DNA of 58,328 nucleotides from Rhodanobacter sp. (GCA_027307195.1 DAHUXL010000135.1:1-58328), one strand, 5' to 3'. Positions 47,547 to 56,305 are shown, numbered from the stretch's first letter. Numbers and translations are program-made. The notes: generated by a model from the sequence alone, not told the origin.

Positions 47547-49525
47547 CGTCGCCAGCATCGCGCAAGAAAGCGGTCGAACTTCCGATCGACGCTCGAGCGT
47601 TCGATCTGCTGAGTCTGACCATGGCCCTGGTACTGGGCCTGCATTCACCGCACCTGCCCTGGTGGCTCAGCATCGCGCTGGCGTTGACGCTTGGCTGGCG
47701 CTGGTGGCAACGGCGTCAGCAAGCCGGTCGCGTGCCGCGCTGGCTCAAGCTGCCGCTGCTGGCTCTGCTGACGCTGGCGGTGATCGTCCACTACGGCAAT
47801 ATCTTCGGCCGGGAGCCGGGCAGCGCGCTGGCAGTCGGCCTGCTGATCCTGAAGCTGCTGGAAACCGAGACCGTCCGTGATGCCCGTGTCGGCATCAGCT
47901 TTGCCTGTTTCGCGTTGATGGCGGCGCTGTTGTTCGACCAGGGGCTGATCGCCACCGTGGTGGTCGCGCTCGGCCTGCTGCCGGCACTCGCCACCTTGCG
48001 CGCACTGGAACCGGGACAAACGCCCACCAGCCTGCCGCGCGCCCTGCTGCCGAGCGTGGCCTTGTCGGCGGCGGCATTGCCGTTGGCGTTGCTGGCATTC
48101 CTGCTGGTACCGCGATTGAGCTCGCCGCTGTGGGGCGCACCTACGCCGGAGCAGGCACGCACTGGCCTCAGCGACAGCATGTCGCCGGGTAACTTCACCG
48201 ACTTGCTCACCGACGACCATCCAGCGATGCGGGTCAGTTTCGATGGCGCACCGCCACCAGCAGACCTGCGCTATTTTCGTGCCTACGTAATGTGGAATTT
48301 CGACGGACGCAGCTGGCGTTATCTCGATGCCCGGTACGCAAAGCCACGAGAGCCGGCACCACTCGAAGCCAGCAGCTCGATCCAGTACCGGATCAGCCTG
48401 CAGCCCACCCATCAACGCGTACTGCCCACACTGGATGTTCCGTTGCAGGCACCAGCGCAGACCAGCCTGCAGCCTGACCGTGAAGTACTGGCCGACAAAC
48501 CGGTGAATGATCAGTTCAGCTATTCCGCCCGCTCCGCATTGCATTACCGGCTGCAGCCCACACTGGACGAGCGTTCGCGTCGCCTCGGCCTGCGACTGCC
48601 GGCGAATTTCAATCCGCGCACGCGCACGCTGGCCGCACAATGGCGGCAACGCTACGGCAGCGACGATGCGGCGATCGTGCAAGCCGCACTGAACCTGTTT
48701 CACGATGGCGGCTTCCGCTACACGCTGGCACCGGCACCGCTGGGGCGCGACTCGGTGGACGATTTCCTGTTCGATACCCATGAGGGTTTCTGCGAACACT
48801 ATTCGTCGGCGTTCACCGTGTTGATGCGCGCGGCCGGCATCCCTGCGCGGGTGGTCACCGGCTACCAGGGCGGCTACTGGAACAAGCTCGGCGAGTACCT
48901 GCTGGTGCGCTATTCCGATGCGCATGCGTGGAGTGAGGTATGGCTGGCCGGGCGCGGCTGGGTCCGCGTCGATCCCACCGGCGCGGTGCGCCCGGAGCGG
49001 GTCTCGCTGGGAGCCGCTGCCGCGGCGGGCGATCAACTGGCCTGGTATCGCAACGACTGGCTGCAAGGTCTGCGCAATCATTGGGACATCGTCAACCGCT
49101 GGTGGGACCAGGGCGTTATCGGTTTCGACGCCTTGCGTCAGCGTGGCCTGCTGACGCCGTTTGGCATCCGCGATACCGACACCGCGATGTTGGGCATACT
49201 GCTGACGATCAGCAGCGTGCTGTTCATCGCCATCGGACTGGCATGGGCTTTGTTGCGTCGCCGGACACGTGATCCGTTGCGTGATGCACTGCGCGAGCTG
49301 GAACGAAAGCTTGCACGCATGGGCGTCGCGCGCCGGCCCGCCGAGGGTCCACAGCATTACCTGAGCCGCGCCGCGCGTGCGCTGCCCGGTCAACGCGATG
49401 AACTTGCGAGGTTGATGAGCAGTTACCTGGAATTGCGTTACGCCCATGACGAACCGTCGCCTGAATCGTCGCGTGGGTTTCAACGCGCCGTGCGGGATTT
49501 CCGGGTTGCCAACGTGGTCAAATAA
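47543..49525 (+). CDS. tgpA: TgpA-type membrane transglutaminase-like protein
   Basis: A 660-residue inner-membrane protein. About six N-terminal helices (~20-200) are followed by a periplasmic transglutaminase-core domain, then one helix (~550-572) and a C-terminal DUF4129-like cytoplasmic part. The catalytic triad is intact: Cys417 (EGFCEHYSSAF), His461 (DAHAWSEVW) and Asp477 (VDPTGAV). It resembles TgpA, which is essential in Pseudomonas aeruginosa; its substrate is not known. Overlap with DUF58 indicates one coupled operon. Confidence 0.9.
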   Translation: MTSPASRKKAVELPIDARAFDLLSLTMALVLGLHSPHLPWWLSIALALTLGWRWWQRRQQAGRVPRWLKLPLLALLTLAVIVHYGNIFGREPGSALAVGLLILKLLETETVRDARVGISFACFALMAALLFDQGLIATVVVALGLLPALATLRALEPGQTPTSLPRALLPSVALSAAALPLALLAFLLVPRLSSPLWGAPTPEQARTGLSDSMSPGNFTDLLTDDHPAMRVSFDGAPPPADLRYFRAYVMWNFDGRSWRYLDARYAKPREPAPLEASSSIQYRISLQPTHQRVLPTLDVPLQAPAQTSLQPDREVLADKPVNDQFSYSARSALHYRLQPTLDERSRRLGLRLPANFNPRTRTLAAQWRQRYGSDDAAIVQAALNLFHDGGFRYTLAPAPLGRDSVDDFLFDTHEGFCEHYSSAFTVLMRAAGIPARVVTGYQGGYWNKLGEYLLVRYSDAHAWSEVWLAGRGWVRVDPTGAVRPERVSLGAAAAAGDQLAWYRNDWLQGLRNHWDIVNRWWDQGVIGFDALRQRGLLTPFGIRDTDTAMLGILLTISSVLFIAIGLAWALLRRRTRDPLRDALRELERKLARMGVARRPAEGPQHYLSRAARALPGQRDELARLMSSYLELRYAHDEPSPESSRGFQRAVRDFRVANVVK

Positions 49526-49572
49526 GAGCCGACGCGATGGCGCACGCCGTCGCCCATGATGGAGATATCCCC

Positions 49573-50169
49573 ATGTCCCTGTACCGCCCACTTACCCTCG
49601 CCGCAGCCCTCGCCTTGCTGGCCGGCTGCGCGACGATCCCCAAACCGCTGGAAGGCACCTACACCGATGTCTCCACCGCCAGCGCCCAGCAAGGTGGCGC
49701 CGGTGGCACCCGCGTACGCTGGGGTGGCGAGATCATCAAGACCGAGCCGGGTCCGCAACAGACCTGCTTTTATCTGCTGTCGCGCCCGCTGGACAGCCAG
49801 GCACGTCCGCAAGCCGGCAGTGCCGGCGAAAACCAGGGCCGCTTCGTCGCTTGTCGCGAAGGCTTCTACGATCCGGAAGTCTTCACCCGCGGACGCGAGC
49901 TGACCGTGACCGGTACGCTGCACGGCACCGTGTCGCAGAAGGTCGGCGAGTTCGATTACGCCTATCCGCGCGTGGAAGCCGATGTCGTTTATCTGTGGCC
50001 GAAACGCCCGATCGTGGTGGATTACCCGCCCGGCTTCTATGACCCGTTCTGGGGCCCGGGCTTCGGCCCGTACTGGGGCGGTGGCTGGGGCGGACCCGGA
50101 TATTGGGGAGGCCCACGACGGGTGATCATCGTGCGACCGCCACCACCGCCGCCGGCTCCGAAGCCGTAA
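49573..50169 (+). CDS. slp: Slp-family outer-membrane lipoprotein with Pro/Gly/Trp-rich tail
   Basis: The 198 residues start MSLYRPLTLAAALALLAGCATIP, a lipoprotein signal with lipobox LAGC, so the mature protein begins at that Cys. The body matches Slp/YeaY (VRWGGEIIKTEP, CFYLLSRPLD, GRFVACREGFYDPEVFTRGRELTVTG, YPRVEADVVYLWPK). The C-terminal ~48 residues are low complexity: Gly, Pro, Tyr and Trp (PFWGPGFGPYWGGG), then a poly-Pro end. GGAG lies 9 nt before the ATG. It is 47 nt after the transglutaminase gene and may be cotranscribed. Confidence 0.88.
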   Translation: MSLYRPLTLAAALALLAGCATIPKPLEGTYTDVSTASAQQGGAGGTRVRWGGEIIKTEPGPQQTCFYLLSRPLDSQARPQAGSAGENQGRFVACREGFYDPEVFTRGRELTVTGTLHGTVSQKVGEFDYAYPRVEADVVYLWPKRPIVVDYPPGFYDPFWGPGFGPYWGGGWGGPGYWGGPRRVIIVRPPPPPPAPKP

Positions 50170-50170
50170 C

Positions 50171-50213
50171 CGCACACGAAAACGCCGGCGTCACGCCGGC
50201 GTTTTCGTGTGCG
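50171..50213. terminator. Bidirectional terminator between slp and hinT
   Basis: A perfect 20-bp inverted repeat (50171-50190 with 50194-50213) with a 3-nt loop. The stem carries A-runs and T-runs (ACGAAAAC/GTTTTCGT), so it can work on both strands. It sits between convergent genes. Confidence 0.85.
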
Positions 50214-50235
50214 GGTCGCGGACGTGTTGCCGCAT

Positions 50236-50580
50236 TCAGCCCGGTGGCCAGTGCATGCGCCGGCCGGCCAGCAGATGCACATGCAGATGAAACACAGTCT
50301 GCCCGCCATCCTCATTGCAATTGATCACCGTGCGATAACCCTGCTCGGCAAAGCCCTCCTGCTTCGCGTAGTCCGCGGTGGCCAGCAGCAGTTGGCCGAG
50401 CAAGGCCACATCGCTCGTCGTCGCATCGTTGAGCGTTGCCAGCGGTCGCTTCGGTATGAACAGCACGTGCACCGGCGCCTGCGGATTCAGGTCGCGAAAC
50501 GCCAGCACCTTGTCATTCTCGTAGACGATCTCGGCCGGAATCTCGCGGCGGATGATCTTGCTGAAAATCGTATCGCTCAT
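50236..50580 (-). CDS. hinT: HIT-family purine nucleoside phosphoramidase
   Basis: Hydrolyses adenosine phosphoramidates. The 114 residues from MSDTIFSKIIRREIPAEIVYE contain CxxC-less N-terminal HIT sequence, APVHVLFIPKRPLATLND and the histidine triad HLHVHLLAGR. The ATG at 50580 has a GGGGAAA-like site upstream and fits the family start; five more codons are open upstream. It follows recR by 21 nt. Confidence 0.95.
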   Translation of the reverse strand: MSDTIFSKIIRREIPAEIVYENDKVLAFRDLNPQAPVHVLFIPKRPLATLNDATTSDVALLGQLLLATADYAKQEGFAEQGYRTVINCNEDGGQTVFHLHVHLLAGRRMHWPPG

Positions 50581-50601
50581 CGCCTGTTTCCCCATGATGA
50601 A

Positions 50602-51204
50602 TCAATCAAGCAACTGGCGGCTGCCGAACGCATGCGCCAGGGTGCCGCGGTCGACGTATTCCAGCTCGCCACCGAGCGGTACACCATGCGCCAACCGGGT
50701 CGGCCGCACGCCACCGGCGCGGGCCAGCTGGGCCAGGTAATGCGCGGTCGCCTCGCCTTCCACCGTGGGGTTGGTGGCGATGATCAGTTCCTCGATCTCG
50801 CCTTCGCCCAGACGCTGGGTCAGCTGCGCCAATCCCAGTTCTTCCGGCCCCAGTCCGTCCAGCGGCGACAGCCGTCCCATCAGCACGAAATACTGGCCGC
50901 GATAACCGGTGGCCTGTTCGATCGCCGCCAGATCGGTCGGCGATTCGACCACGCACAACACCTGGCGATCGCGACTGCTGCTGGCACACAACGCGCACAG
51001 CGGCTCTTCGCTGAAATTGCGGCACTGGCTGCAATGGCCGATGCGTTGCATCGCCTGCTCCAGCACGGCGGCCAGTTTCAGGCCACGCTCGCGCTCACGC
51101 TCCAGCAGGTGAAAGGCCATCCGCTGCGCACTCTTGCCACCCACGCCGGGCAGGCAGCGCAGGGCCTCGATCAGTTCCGCCAGAAGACTCGATCCGTTGC
51201 TCAC
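50602..51204 (-). CDS. recR: Recombination mediator protein RecR
   Basis: Acts with RecF/RecO in loading RecA at gaps. The 200 residues show the helix-hairpin-helix [17 protein letters not shown], a four-cysteine zinc finger [16 protein letters not shown], a Toprim domain ([32 protein letters not shown]) and the end THLGH-like [18 protein letters not shown]. The start is uncertain: GTG at 51204 or TTG at 51210; neither has a strong ribosome site. It begins right after ybaB. Confidence 0.94.
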   Translation of the reverse strand: MSNGSSLLAELIEALRCLPGVGGKSAQRMAFHLLERERERGLKLAAVLEQAMQRIGHCSQCRNFSEEPLCALCASSSRDRQVLCVVESPTDLAAIEQATGYRGQYFVLMGRLSPLDGLGPEELGLAQLTQRLGEGEIEELIIATNPTVEGEATAHYLAQLARAGGVRPTRLAHGVPLGGELEYVDRGTLAHAFGSRQLLD

Positions 51205-51210
51205 GATCAA

Positions 51211-51534
51211 TCAGAACGGCATCTTGAAACCGGCCGGCAGGTTCATCCCGGCGGTGACGCCGCCGAGCTTGTTCTTGCTGAGCTCGGCCACCTTGTTCAC
51301 CGCATCGTTGACCGCGGCGGCAACCAGATCCTCAGCCATCTCCGGATCATCGGCAAACGTCTGCCGGTCGATCTGCACGCGGCGCACTTCATGCGCGCCC
51401 GTCATCACCACGCTGACCAGGCCGCCGCCGGCGCTGCCGGTGACTTCCTGCTTGGCGATCTCTTCCTGCGCACGCTTCATGTCTTCCTGCATGCGCTGGG
51501 CCTGCTGCATCAGCTGACCGATCTGTCCTCTCAT
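51211..51534 (-). CDS. ybaB: YbaB/EbfC family nucleoid-associated protein
   Basis: A small DNA-binding protein of 107 residues. The start MRGQIGQLMQQAQRMQEDMKRAQEEIA and GAHEVRRVQID, DDPEMAEDLVAAAVNDA are typical. The ATG overlaps the dnaX stop by 4 nt (ATGA). The gene order dnaX-ybaB-recR is conserved widely. Confidence 0.96.
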   Translation of the reverse strand: MRGQIGQLMQQAQRMQEDMKRAQEEIAKQEVTGSAGGGLVSVVMTGAHEVRRVQIDRQTFADDPEMAEDLVAAAVNDAVNKVAELSKNKLGGVTAGMNLPAGFKMPF

Positions 51535-53231
51535 CTCACTGCTCCGGATTCGTTGTCAAAGGGTTTGATGGACTGTGGCACGACGCGCGCACCAAACTCG
51601 CGCCTCATCGACTGCACCAGCGGATCGCCTTCGATCGATTGCTCGGCCGCTGCCTGCGCCGCATCGCGCACTTGTGCCGCACGCGCCGCCGGGGTTTCTG
51701 TCACCGCACCGTGGCTGTGGCTGACGAAGCGCAGGCGAATGCGCTCGCCGAGCGCCTGTCCGATGCGTTCCTCCATCTGGCTGACCATCGGCTCCACCGC
51801 GAGGCTCATATGCGCCGGTTGCAGTGCGAGCACCAGGGTCTGTCCATCGCGTTCGCGCAGGACCGCATTCTGCGCCAGCAGGCCGAACGGTCCGCGCAAG
51901 CCGGCACGCTCGATCAGGCTTTCCCAATTCGGCAGGCCACCGGCATCCCGCGCCAACGGAGCCACAGCGGGGGCGATCGCCGGACTTGATGCCGGTGCCG
52001 CAGGCGTTGGTGGCGCGGAATCCTGCCGGCGTTCTGCCATCGCCGCCGGGCGTGGTGATGCGGCAGCGGCCGGTCGCGCTGACGGTGGCGCCGGCACAGA
52101 GCTGCCCGCAGGCAGGCGTTCCGAACGTGCGGCTGGTGCGCTATCGCCAGGCCGGAACGCCAGCATGCGCAGGAGCGTCATCTCGAAGCCGGTGCGCGCA
52201 TCCGGCGCCAGCGCCAGATCGCGCCGACCCGAGGTGGCGATCTGGTAATACAGCTGCACGTCTTCCGGCGTCATTCGTTCGGCCAGGGTGGCCAGCGCGT
52301 TGTCGTCGTCGCTGTCTTCGTCCGGCCGGTAACCGGGAATCAGCTGGATCAACTGCAGTCGATGCAGCACGCTGGCGATATCGTCGAGCACGCCACCGAA
52401 GTCCGGCGAGTAGGAAGCAATCTGCGTGCACTCGACCAGCAGCCGCTCGCCATCGCCAGCGGCCAGCGCATCGAGCACACCCAGCACCTGCCCGCGCGCC
52501 ACGCTGCCGAGCATGGTACGCACGTCATCGGCATGCAGCGCACCGCCGCCGTAGGCAATCGCCTGATCGAGCAGCGACAGGCCATCACGCAGCGAGCCAT
52601 CGGCAGCACGCGCCAGTTCGCTGATCGCGCTGTCTTCGTAGGCGATGTTTTCCGCGGCGAGGATGTGCCGCATCTGACCGGAGATCTGATCCGGCAGCAG
52701 CCGCTTCAGGTTGAACTTCAGGCAGCGCGACAGCACCGTCACCGGCAGTTTTTGCGGATCGGTGGTGGCGAGCAGGAATTTCACGTGCGGCGGCGGTTCT
52801 TCCAGCGTCTTCAGCAACGCGTTGAACGCGTTCTTCGACAGCATGTGCACCTCGTCGACCAGGTACACCTTGAAGCGGCCACGCGACGGCGCGTACTGCG
52901 CGTTCTCGATCACCTCGCGCACATCGTCCACGCCGGTATTGCTGGCTGCATCGATCTCCAGCAGATCGACAAAACGCCCCTCATCAACCGAGGTGCAGAC
53001 CGAGCATTCGCCGCAGGGATCAGCCGACTGTCCGCGCTCGCAGTTCAGTGACTTGGCGAAGATTCGCGCGATGGTGGTCTTGCCGACACCACGAGTGCCA
53101 GTGAACAGGTAGGCGTGATGCATGCGTCCGGTCTCGAGCGCATTGGTGAGCGCGCGCACCACATGCTCCTGCCCGACCAGCTCGGCGAACTTGCGCGGGC
53201 GCCATTTGCGAGCGAGTACCTGATAAGACAT
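51531..53231 (-). CDS. dnaX: DNA polymerase III subunit tau/gamma
   Basis: Clamp-loader ATPase. The 566 residues have Walker A GTRGVGKTTIARIFAKSLNC, a zinc site CERGQSADPCGECSVC, Walker B LVDEVHMLSKNAFNALLKTLEEP, sensor TTDPQKLPVTVLSRCLKF, then a Pro/Ala-rich linker (~375-425) and a C-terminal tau-type domain. I saw no A6G-type slippery heptamer by eye, so production of a shorter gamma form is not supported. It follows the SRP RNA gene. Confidence 0.96.
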   Translation of the reverse strand: MSYQVLARKWRPRKFAELVGQEHVVRALTNALETGRMHHAYLFTGTRGVGKTTIARIFAKSLNCERGQSADPCGECSVCTSVDEGRFVDLLEIDAASNTGVDDVREVIENAQYAPSRGRFKVYLVDEVHMLSKNAFNALLKTLEEPPPHVKFLLATTDPQKLPVTVLSRCLKFNLKRLLPDQISGQMRHILAAENIAYEDSAISELARAADGSLRDGLSLLDQAIAYGGGALHADDVRTMLGSVARGQVLGVLDALAAGDGERLLVECTQIASYSPDFGGVLDDIASVLHRLQLIQLIPGYRPDEDSDDDNALATLAERMTPEDVQLYYQIATSGRRDLALAPDARTGFEMTLLRMLAFRPGDSAPAARSERLPAGSSVPAPPSARPAAAASPRPAAMAERRQDSAPPTPAAPASSPAIAPAVAPLARDAGGLPNWESLIERAGLRGPFGLLAQNAVLRERDGQTLVLALQPAHMSLAVEPMVSQMEERIGQALGERIRLRFVSHSHGAVTETPAARAAQVRDAAQAAAEQSIEGDPLVQSMRREFGARVVPQSIKPFDNESGAVR

Positions 53232-53318
53232 GCCTGACTACCTTGGGGCGAACAGTGATTGTGCCAAGTCGGGCGGGGTAAGTCAGTAAACGGAGAGGGG
53301 GATCAGTCACCCTGAAAA

Positions 53319-53431
53319 GGCGGCGGCCCCGCCAGCCACACCCCGGCACCCGAATCATTCGCTACCGTTGCTTCCTTCCGGACCTGGCGGAGTTTGCGAA
53401 CTATCGTCGCGGGGGGACCGACGGGGCCACC
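53319..53431 (-). ncRNA. ffs: 4.5S signal recognition particle RNA
   Basis: RNA component of the SRP that binds Ffh. The conserved tip is present on the minus strand, CCAGGTCCGGAAGGAAGCAA, with the GGAA tetraloop. The GGTGGCCCC end pairs with GGGGCCGCC at the other end, and GGGTGCCGGGGTGTGGCTGG matches the family. The total of about 113 nt equals the E. coli type; exact ends are estimated. A CCTTTTC run follows the 3' end. It lies about 90 nt upstream of dnaX. Confidence 0.92.
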
Positions 53432-53529
53432 ATAGACGTGGGCGGTCAGGCCCTGCCACGACAGCGCGGATAGCTGTCGCAGCACTTCATGTAGCGAGAA
53501 CTTGCAGGCACTCGCACGGTTTCACTCAC

Positions 53530-53619
53530 TGGCGGAGAGAGCGGGATTCGAACCCGCGATACGTTTTACCGTATACACACTTTCCAGGCGTGCTCCTTCA
53601 ACCACTCGGACACCTCTCC
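53530..53619 (-). tRNA. tRNA-Ser (GGA)
   Basis: A 90-nt class II tRNA with long variable arm, encoded CCA and discriminator G. The anticodon GGA is in CGCCTGGAAAGTGTG. The acceptor GGAGAGG pairs with CTCTCC. It lies about 100 nt upstream of the SRP RNA on the same strand. Confidence 0.95.
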
Positions 53620-53671
53620 GCATGGGTGAAACCGCCTCTGTCGGGCCATCAAGGTCCGGCAAAGAAGCGGA

Positions 53672-53700
53672 AGGATAGCCGCAGGCCCGGATACAGGCAA
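53672..53700 (-). promoter_or_regulatory. Candidate promoter for tRNA-Ser
   Basis: On the minus strand TTGCCT (53695-53700) and TATCCT (53672-53677) with a 17-nt spacer. The tRNA would start about 50 nt downstream, leaving a 5' leader for processing. Confidence 0.4.
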
Positions 53701-53716
53701 GCGGATGCAACTTGAT

Positions 53717-54478
53717 TCAGCCGGCATCGGACCGTGGCACGGACGGTTCGCCCACGGCGATCCGGTCGCCCATGGCCGCGATGCGGTAGCCGAGCGCGGT
53801 CAGTGCGGTGCCATCGGCCACACTGCCGTAGTGGTACAGCAGCAGCCGCGAGCGCATCGCCTCGTCCGGATATTCACGTTCGATATCGTCGATGCCGGTG
53901 TGTGATGGATTGCCGACAAGGCTGCAATCGTGCGCTATCACTTCATTGCCACCGGCGTAACGCGCAAGTATTTCTGGGATCGGACGGGTGTCGCCGGTGT
54001 AGACGAAGCTGCCGTCCAGGGCGAGGCCGTACGATGTGCCCGGCACGTGATGCCGGGTGGCGAACACGTCGAACCACAGTCCGTCGAGCCAGAAGCCGCG
54101 CGTGCAAGGCACCAGGCGGAACGCTTCCCAGAAATTGACGCCGCCCTCGGCCAGCGCACCGGGATAATCCGCTACCCGCGCCTGCAGCCAGGGAATCAGT
54201 CCGGCATGCGCAAACAGTCGGGTGGTGCCGCGCAGGTGCGGATCGAACCACAGCCGGATGAACAGCCGCTCCAGTCCGGCCACGTGATCCATGTGGGTGT
54301 GCGTGATGTACAGCGCCGGCGGCAAGGCATCATAGGTAGCCACGTAGCGGTCCAGCGTATCGGGGCCGCAGTCGATCAGCAGCTGCGGCACGCCGGCACG
54401 CTCCAGCACCACGGCCGAAGAGCCGAGTTCCACCGCATGCGCGGCGCCCACCCCGAGAAAATGCAGATGCCAATTCAT
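53717..54478 (-). CDS. Metallo-beta-lactamase-fold hydrolase
   Basis: A 253-residue MBL-fold protein of the RNase Z/PhnP-like branch; the substrate is not known. Metal ligands are visible: THTHMDH (~80-86), a further His in RHHVPGTSYG, Asp in VYTGDTRP and His in LLYHYGS. The N-terminus HLHFLGVGAAHAVELGSSAV is typical of phosphodiesterase-like members. The ATG overlaps the kdkA stop by 4 nt, so the two are translationally coupled, which hints at a role near LPS or its precursors. No signal peptide is seen. Confidence 0.85.
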   Translation of the reverse strand: MNWHLHFLGVGAAHAVELGSSAVVLERAGVPQLLIDCGPDTLDRYVATYDALPPALYITHTHMDHVAGLERLFIRLWFDPHLRGTTRLFAHAGLIPWLQARVADYPGALAEGGVNFWEAFRLVPCTRGFWLDGLWFDVFATRHHVPGTSYGLALDGSFVYTGDTRPIPEILARYAGGNEVIAHDCSLVGNPSHTGIDDIEREYPDEAMRSRLLLYHYGSVADGTALTALGYRIAAMGDRIAVGEPSVPRSDAG

Positions 54479-55206
54479 GGAGTCAGCGTACGCCCGTACC
54501 GGTAAAGTAACGGTTGCCAGATATCTTTCTCGAATGCCGCCTCGCCCTGACCGGCAGCGCCGAGCTTCAGCAGCGAGCGGCGCAGGCGCTGCAGGTTGGA
54601 CTGCTGCCACGCATCGGCGGGTGTGCGCAGCCGGCCACGGTCGAAATCGATCAGGTACAACTCGCCCGACGTCACCAGCACGTTGTGCGCGTTCAGATCG
54701 GCATGCCAGACACCGGCACGATGAAAGCGTGCGACCAATGCGCCAACCTCCTCCGCCAGCTCGCCATCCAGGCGCCCTGCCGCGAGACACTCGGCCAACG
54801 TCTGTGCGTCGGCGATGCGGCGAGTGATCAGGTCGGCGCTGTAGATCAGGCCGCGTCGACAATAGCGCGCAGCCACTACCACAGGCCCCGGCAGTCCGAG
54901 CCTGGCGATCTCGGCCAGCAGGCGAAATTCCTCGAAAGGGCGGGTCCGGTCAGCGCCGGTCCACAGATAGCGGTCACCCATCAGGGCTGCCACGAGACCG
55001 CCGCGACGATAGTGCCGCAACACACACTCACCTATCGGCGCAGCAATGATCGCCACGCCGCCACGGCCACCGACCTGCGTGCGCAGCGCGTCCCGCTTGC
55101 GCCAGTAATCCGGCACAAACCATTCGTGCCCGACTTGTGGCGACACCGCTGCGTCGAACAGAATCGCGCCTTCGGCATCCTTGTGGGTTCGTTCCTGCAT
55201 CATCAT
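54475..55206 (-). CDS. kdkA: 3-deoxy-D-manno-octulosonic acid kinase
   Basis: Phosphorylates Kdo in the LPS inner core, as known in Haemophilus and Xanthomonas-type lipopolysaccharide. The 243 residues have a small kinase fold with RHYRRGGLVAALMGDRYLW, FEEFRLLAEIARLGLPGP, the catalytic loop WHADLNAHNVLV and the metal site LIDFDRGRLR. The start is the first of three tandem ATG codons. It is divergent from the GT9 gene, with about 35 bases between. Confidence 0.92.
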   Translation of the reverse strand: MMMQERTHKDAEGAILFDAAVSPQVGHEWFVPDYWRKRDALRTQVGGRGGVAIIAAPIGECVLRHYRRGGLVAALMGDRYLWTGADRTRPFEEFRLLAEIARLGLPGPVVVAARYCRRGLIYSADLITRRIADAQTLAECLAAGRLDGELAEEVGALVARFHRAGVWHADLNAHNVLVTSGELYLIDFDRGRLRTPADAWQQSNLQRLRRSLLKLGAAGQGEAAFEKDIWQPLLYRYGRTLTP

Positions 55207-55241
55207 GCCCAGTGACTGTCCTTGATTCTAACCCAGGCCCC

Positions 55242-56300
55242 ATGACACCGAACCCGATGACTGCCGCTGTCTCGATCTGCCTGCTGCGCACCTCCGCCAT
55301 CGGCGACGTCACCCATGTGGTGCCGCTCGTGCGCACCCTGCAACAGGCGTGGCCGGGCACCGCGCTGACCTGGATCGTCGGCAAGCTGGAGCGCAAGCTG
55401 GTCGGCGACCTGCCCGGGGTGGAGTTCGTCACGTTCGACAAGACCGCGGGCTGGGCCGGCATGCGCGCGGTGCATGCCGCTTTGCGCGGGCGACGTTTCG
55501 ACGTGCTGCTGCAGATGCAGGTCGCCATGCGCTCCAATCTGCTCAGTATCGGCATCAAGGCCAAGCGCCGCATCGGCTACGACTATGCACGTGCGAAAGA
55601 CCTGCATAGCCTGGTCATCAACGAACGCATCCCGGCGCGCAGTGGCGAACATGTGCTGGATGCGATCGGCAGCTTCTGCGAACCGCTTGGACTGAAGCAG
55701 ACGCAGGTACGCTGGGACATCCCGATTCCCGATGAGGCACACGCCTGGGCAGCCGAACAACTGTCCGGCGATACGCCGACCCTGCTGGTCAGCCCCACGT
55801 CCAGTCATGCGCTGCGCAACTGGCGGCCGGAACGCTATGCCGCGGTGATGGATCATGCCGCCGCACGCGGTTGGCGCGTGGCACTGATCGGCGGTCCCTC
55901 CGCGATGGAACGCACGATGGCCGATGCGGTACTGACCGCGTGCCAACGCACGCCGATCGACCTCACCGGCAAGGACACGCTGAAGAAACTGATGGCCCTG
56001 CTCAGTCACGCACAGCTGTTGCTGACGCCCGACTCCGGCCCGATGCACATGGCCAACGCCGTTGGCACCAAAGTGCTGGGTCTGCACGCAGCCAGCAATC
56101 CGGATCGCTCCGGTCCCTACTCCGACCGCCGCTGGTGTGTGAACAAGTACGACGAGGCCGCACGCAAGTATCTCGGCAAGCCGGCCAGCGAGATTCCATG
56201 GGGCAGCAAGATCGAAAAGCCCGGGGTAATGGACCTGATCGGTGTGGACGAGGTGATCGAGCGCTACGAAGCCGCCGCGCGCGAGCTGAATTTGTCCTAG
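55242..56300 (+). CDS. GT9 family glycosyltransferase (heptosyltransferase type)
   Basis: Glycosyltransferase family 9, the heptosyltransferase family that extends the LPS core. The 352 residues from the first suitable ATG (MTPNPMTAAVSICLLRTSAIGDVTHVVPLVRTL) contain the N-terminal SAIGDV motif, and the donor-site region SPTSSHALRNWRPERYAAVMD, LTGKDTLKKLMALLSHAQLLLTPDSGPMHMANAVGTKVLGLH (residues ~243-285). A second ATG five codons on is also possible. Exact donor and acceptor cannot be told. The kdkA neighbour supports LPS. Confidence 0.88.
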   Translation: MTPNPMTAAVSICLLRTSAIGDVTHVVPLVRTLQQAWPGTALTWIVGKLERKLVGDLPGVEFVTFDKTAGWAGMRAVHAALRGRRFDVLLQMQVAMRSNLLSIGIKAKRRIGYDYARAKDLHSLVINERIPARSGEHVLDAIGSFCEPLGLKQTQVRWDIPIPDEAHAWAAEQLSGDTPTLLVSPTSSHALRNWRPERYAAVMDHAAARGWRVALIGGPSAMERTMADAVLTACQRTPIDLTGKDTLKKLMALLSHAQLLLTPDSGPMHMANAVGTKVLGLHAASNPDRSGPYSDRRWCVNKYDEAARKYLGKPASEIPWGSKIEKPGVMDLIGVDEVIERYEAAARELNLS

Positions 56301-56305
56301 CAATG

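Noticed and set aside
51531-53231. Programmed frameshift in dnaX
   Set aside because: No A6G-type slippery heptamer was seen by eye, so a short gamma product is not claimed.
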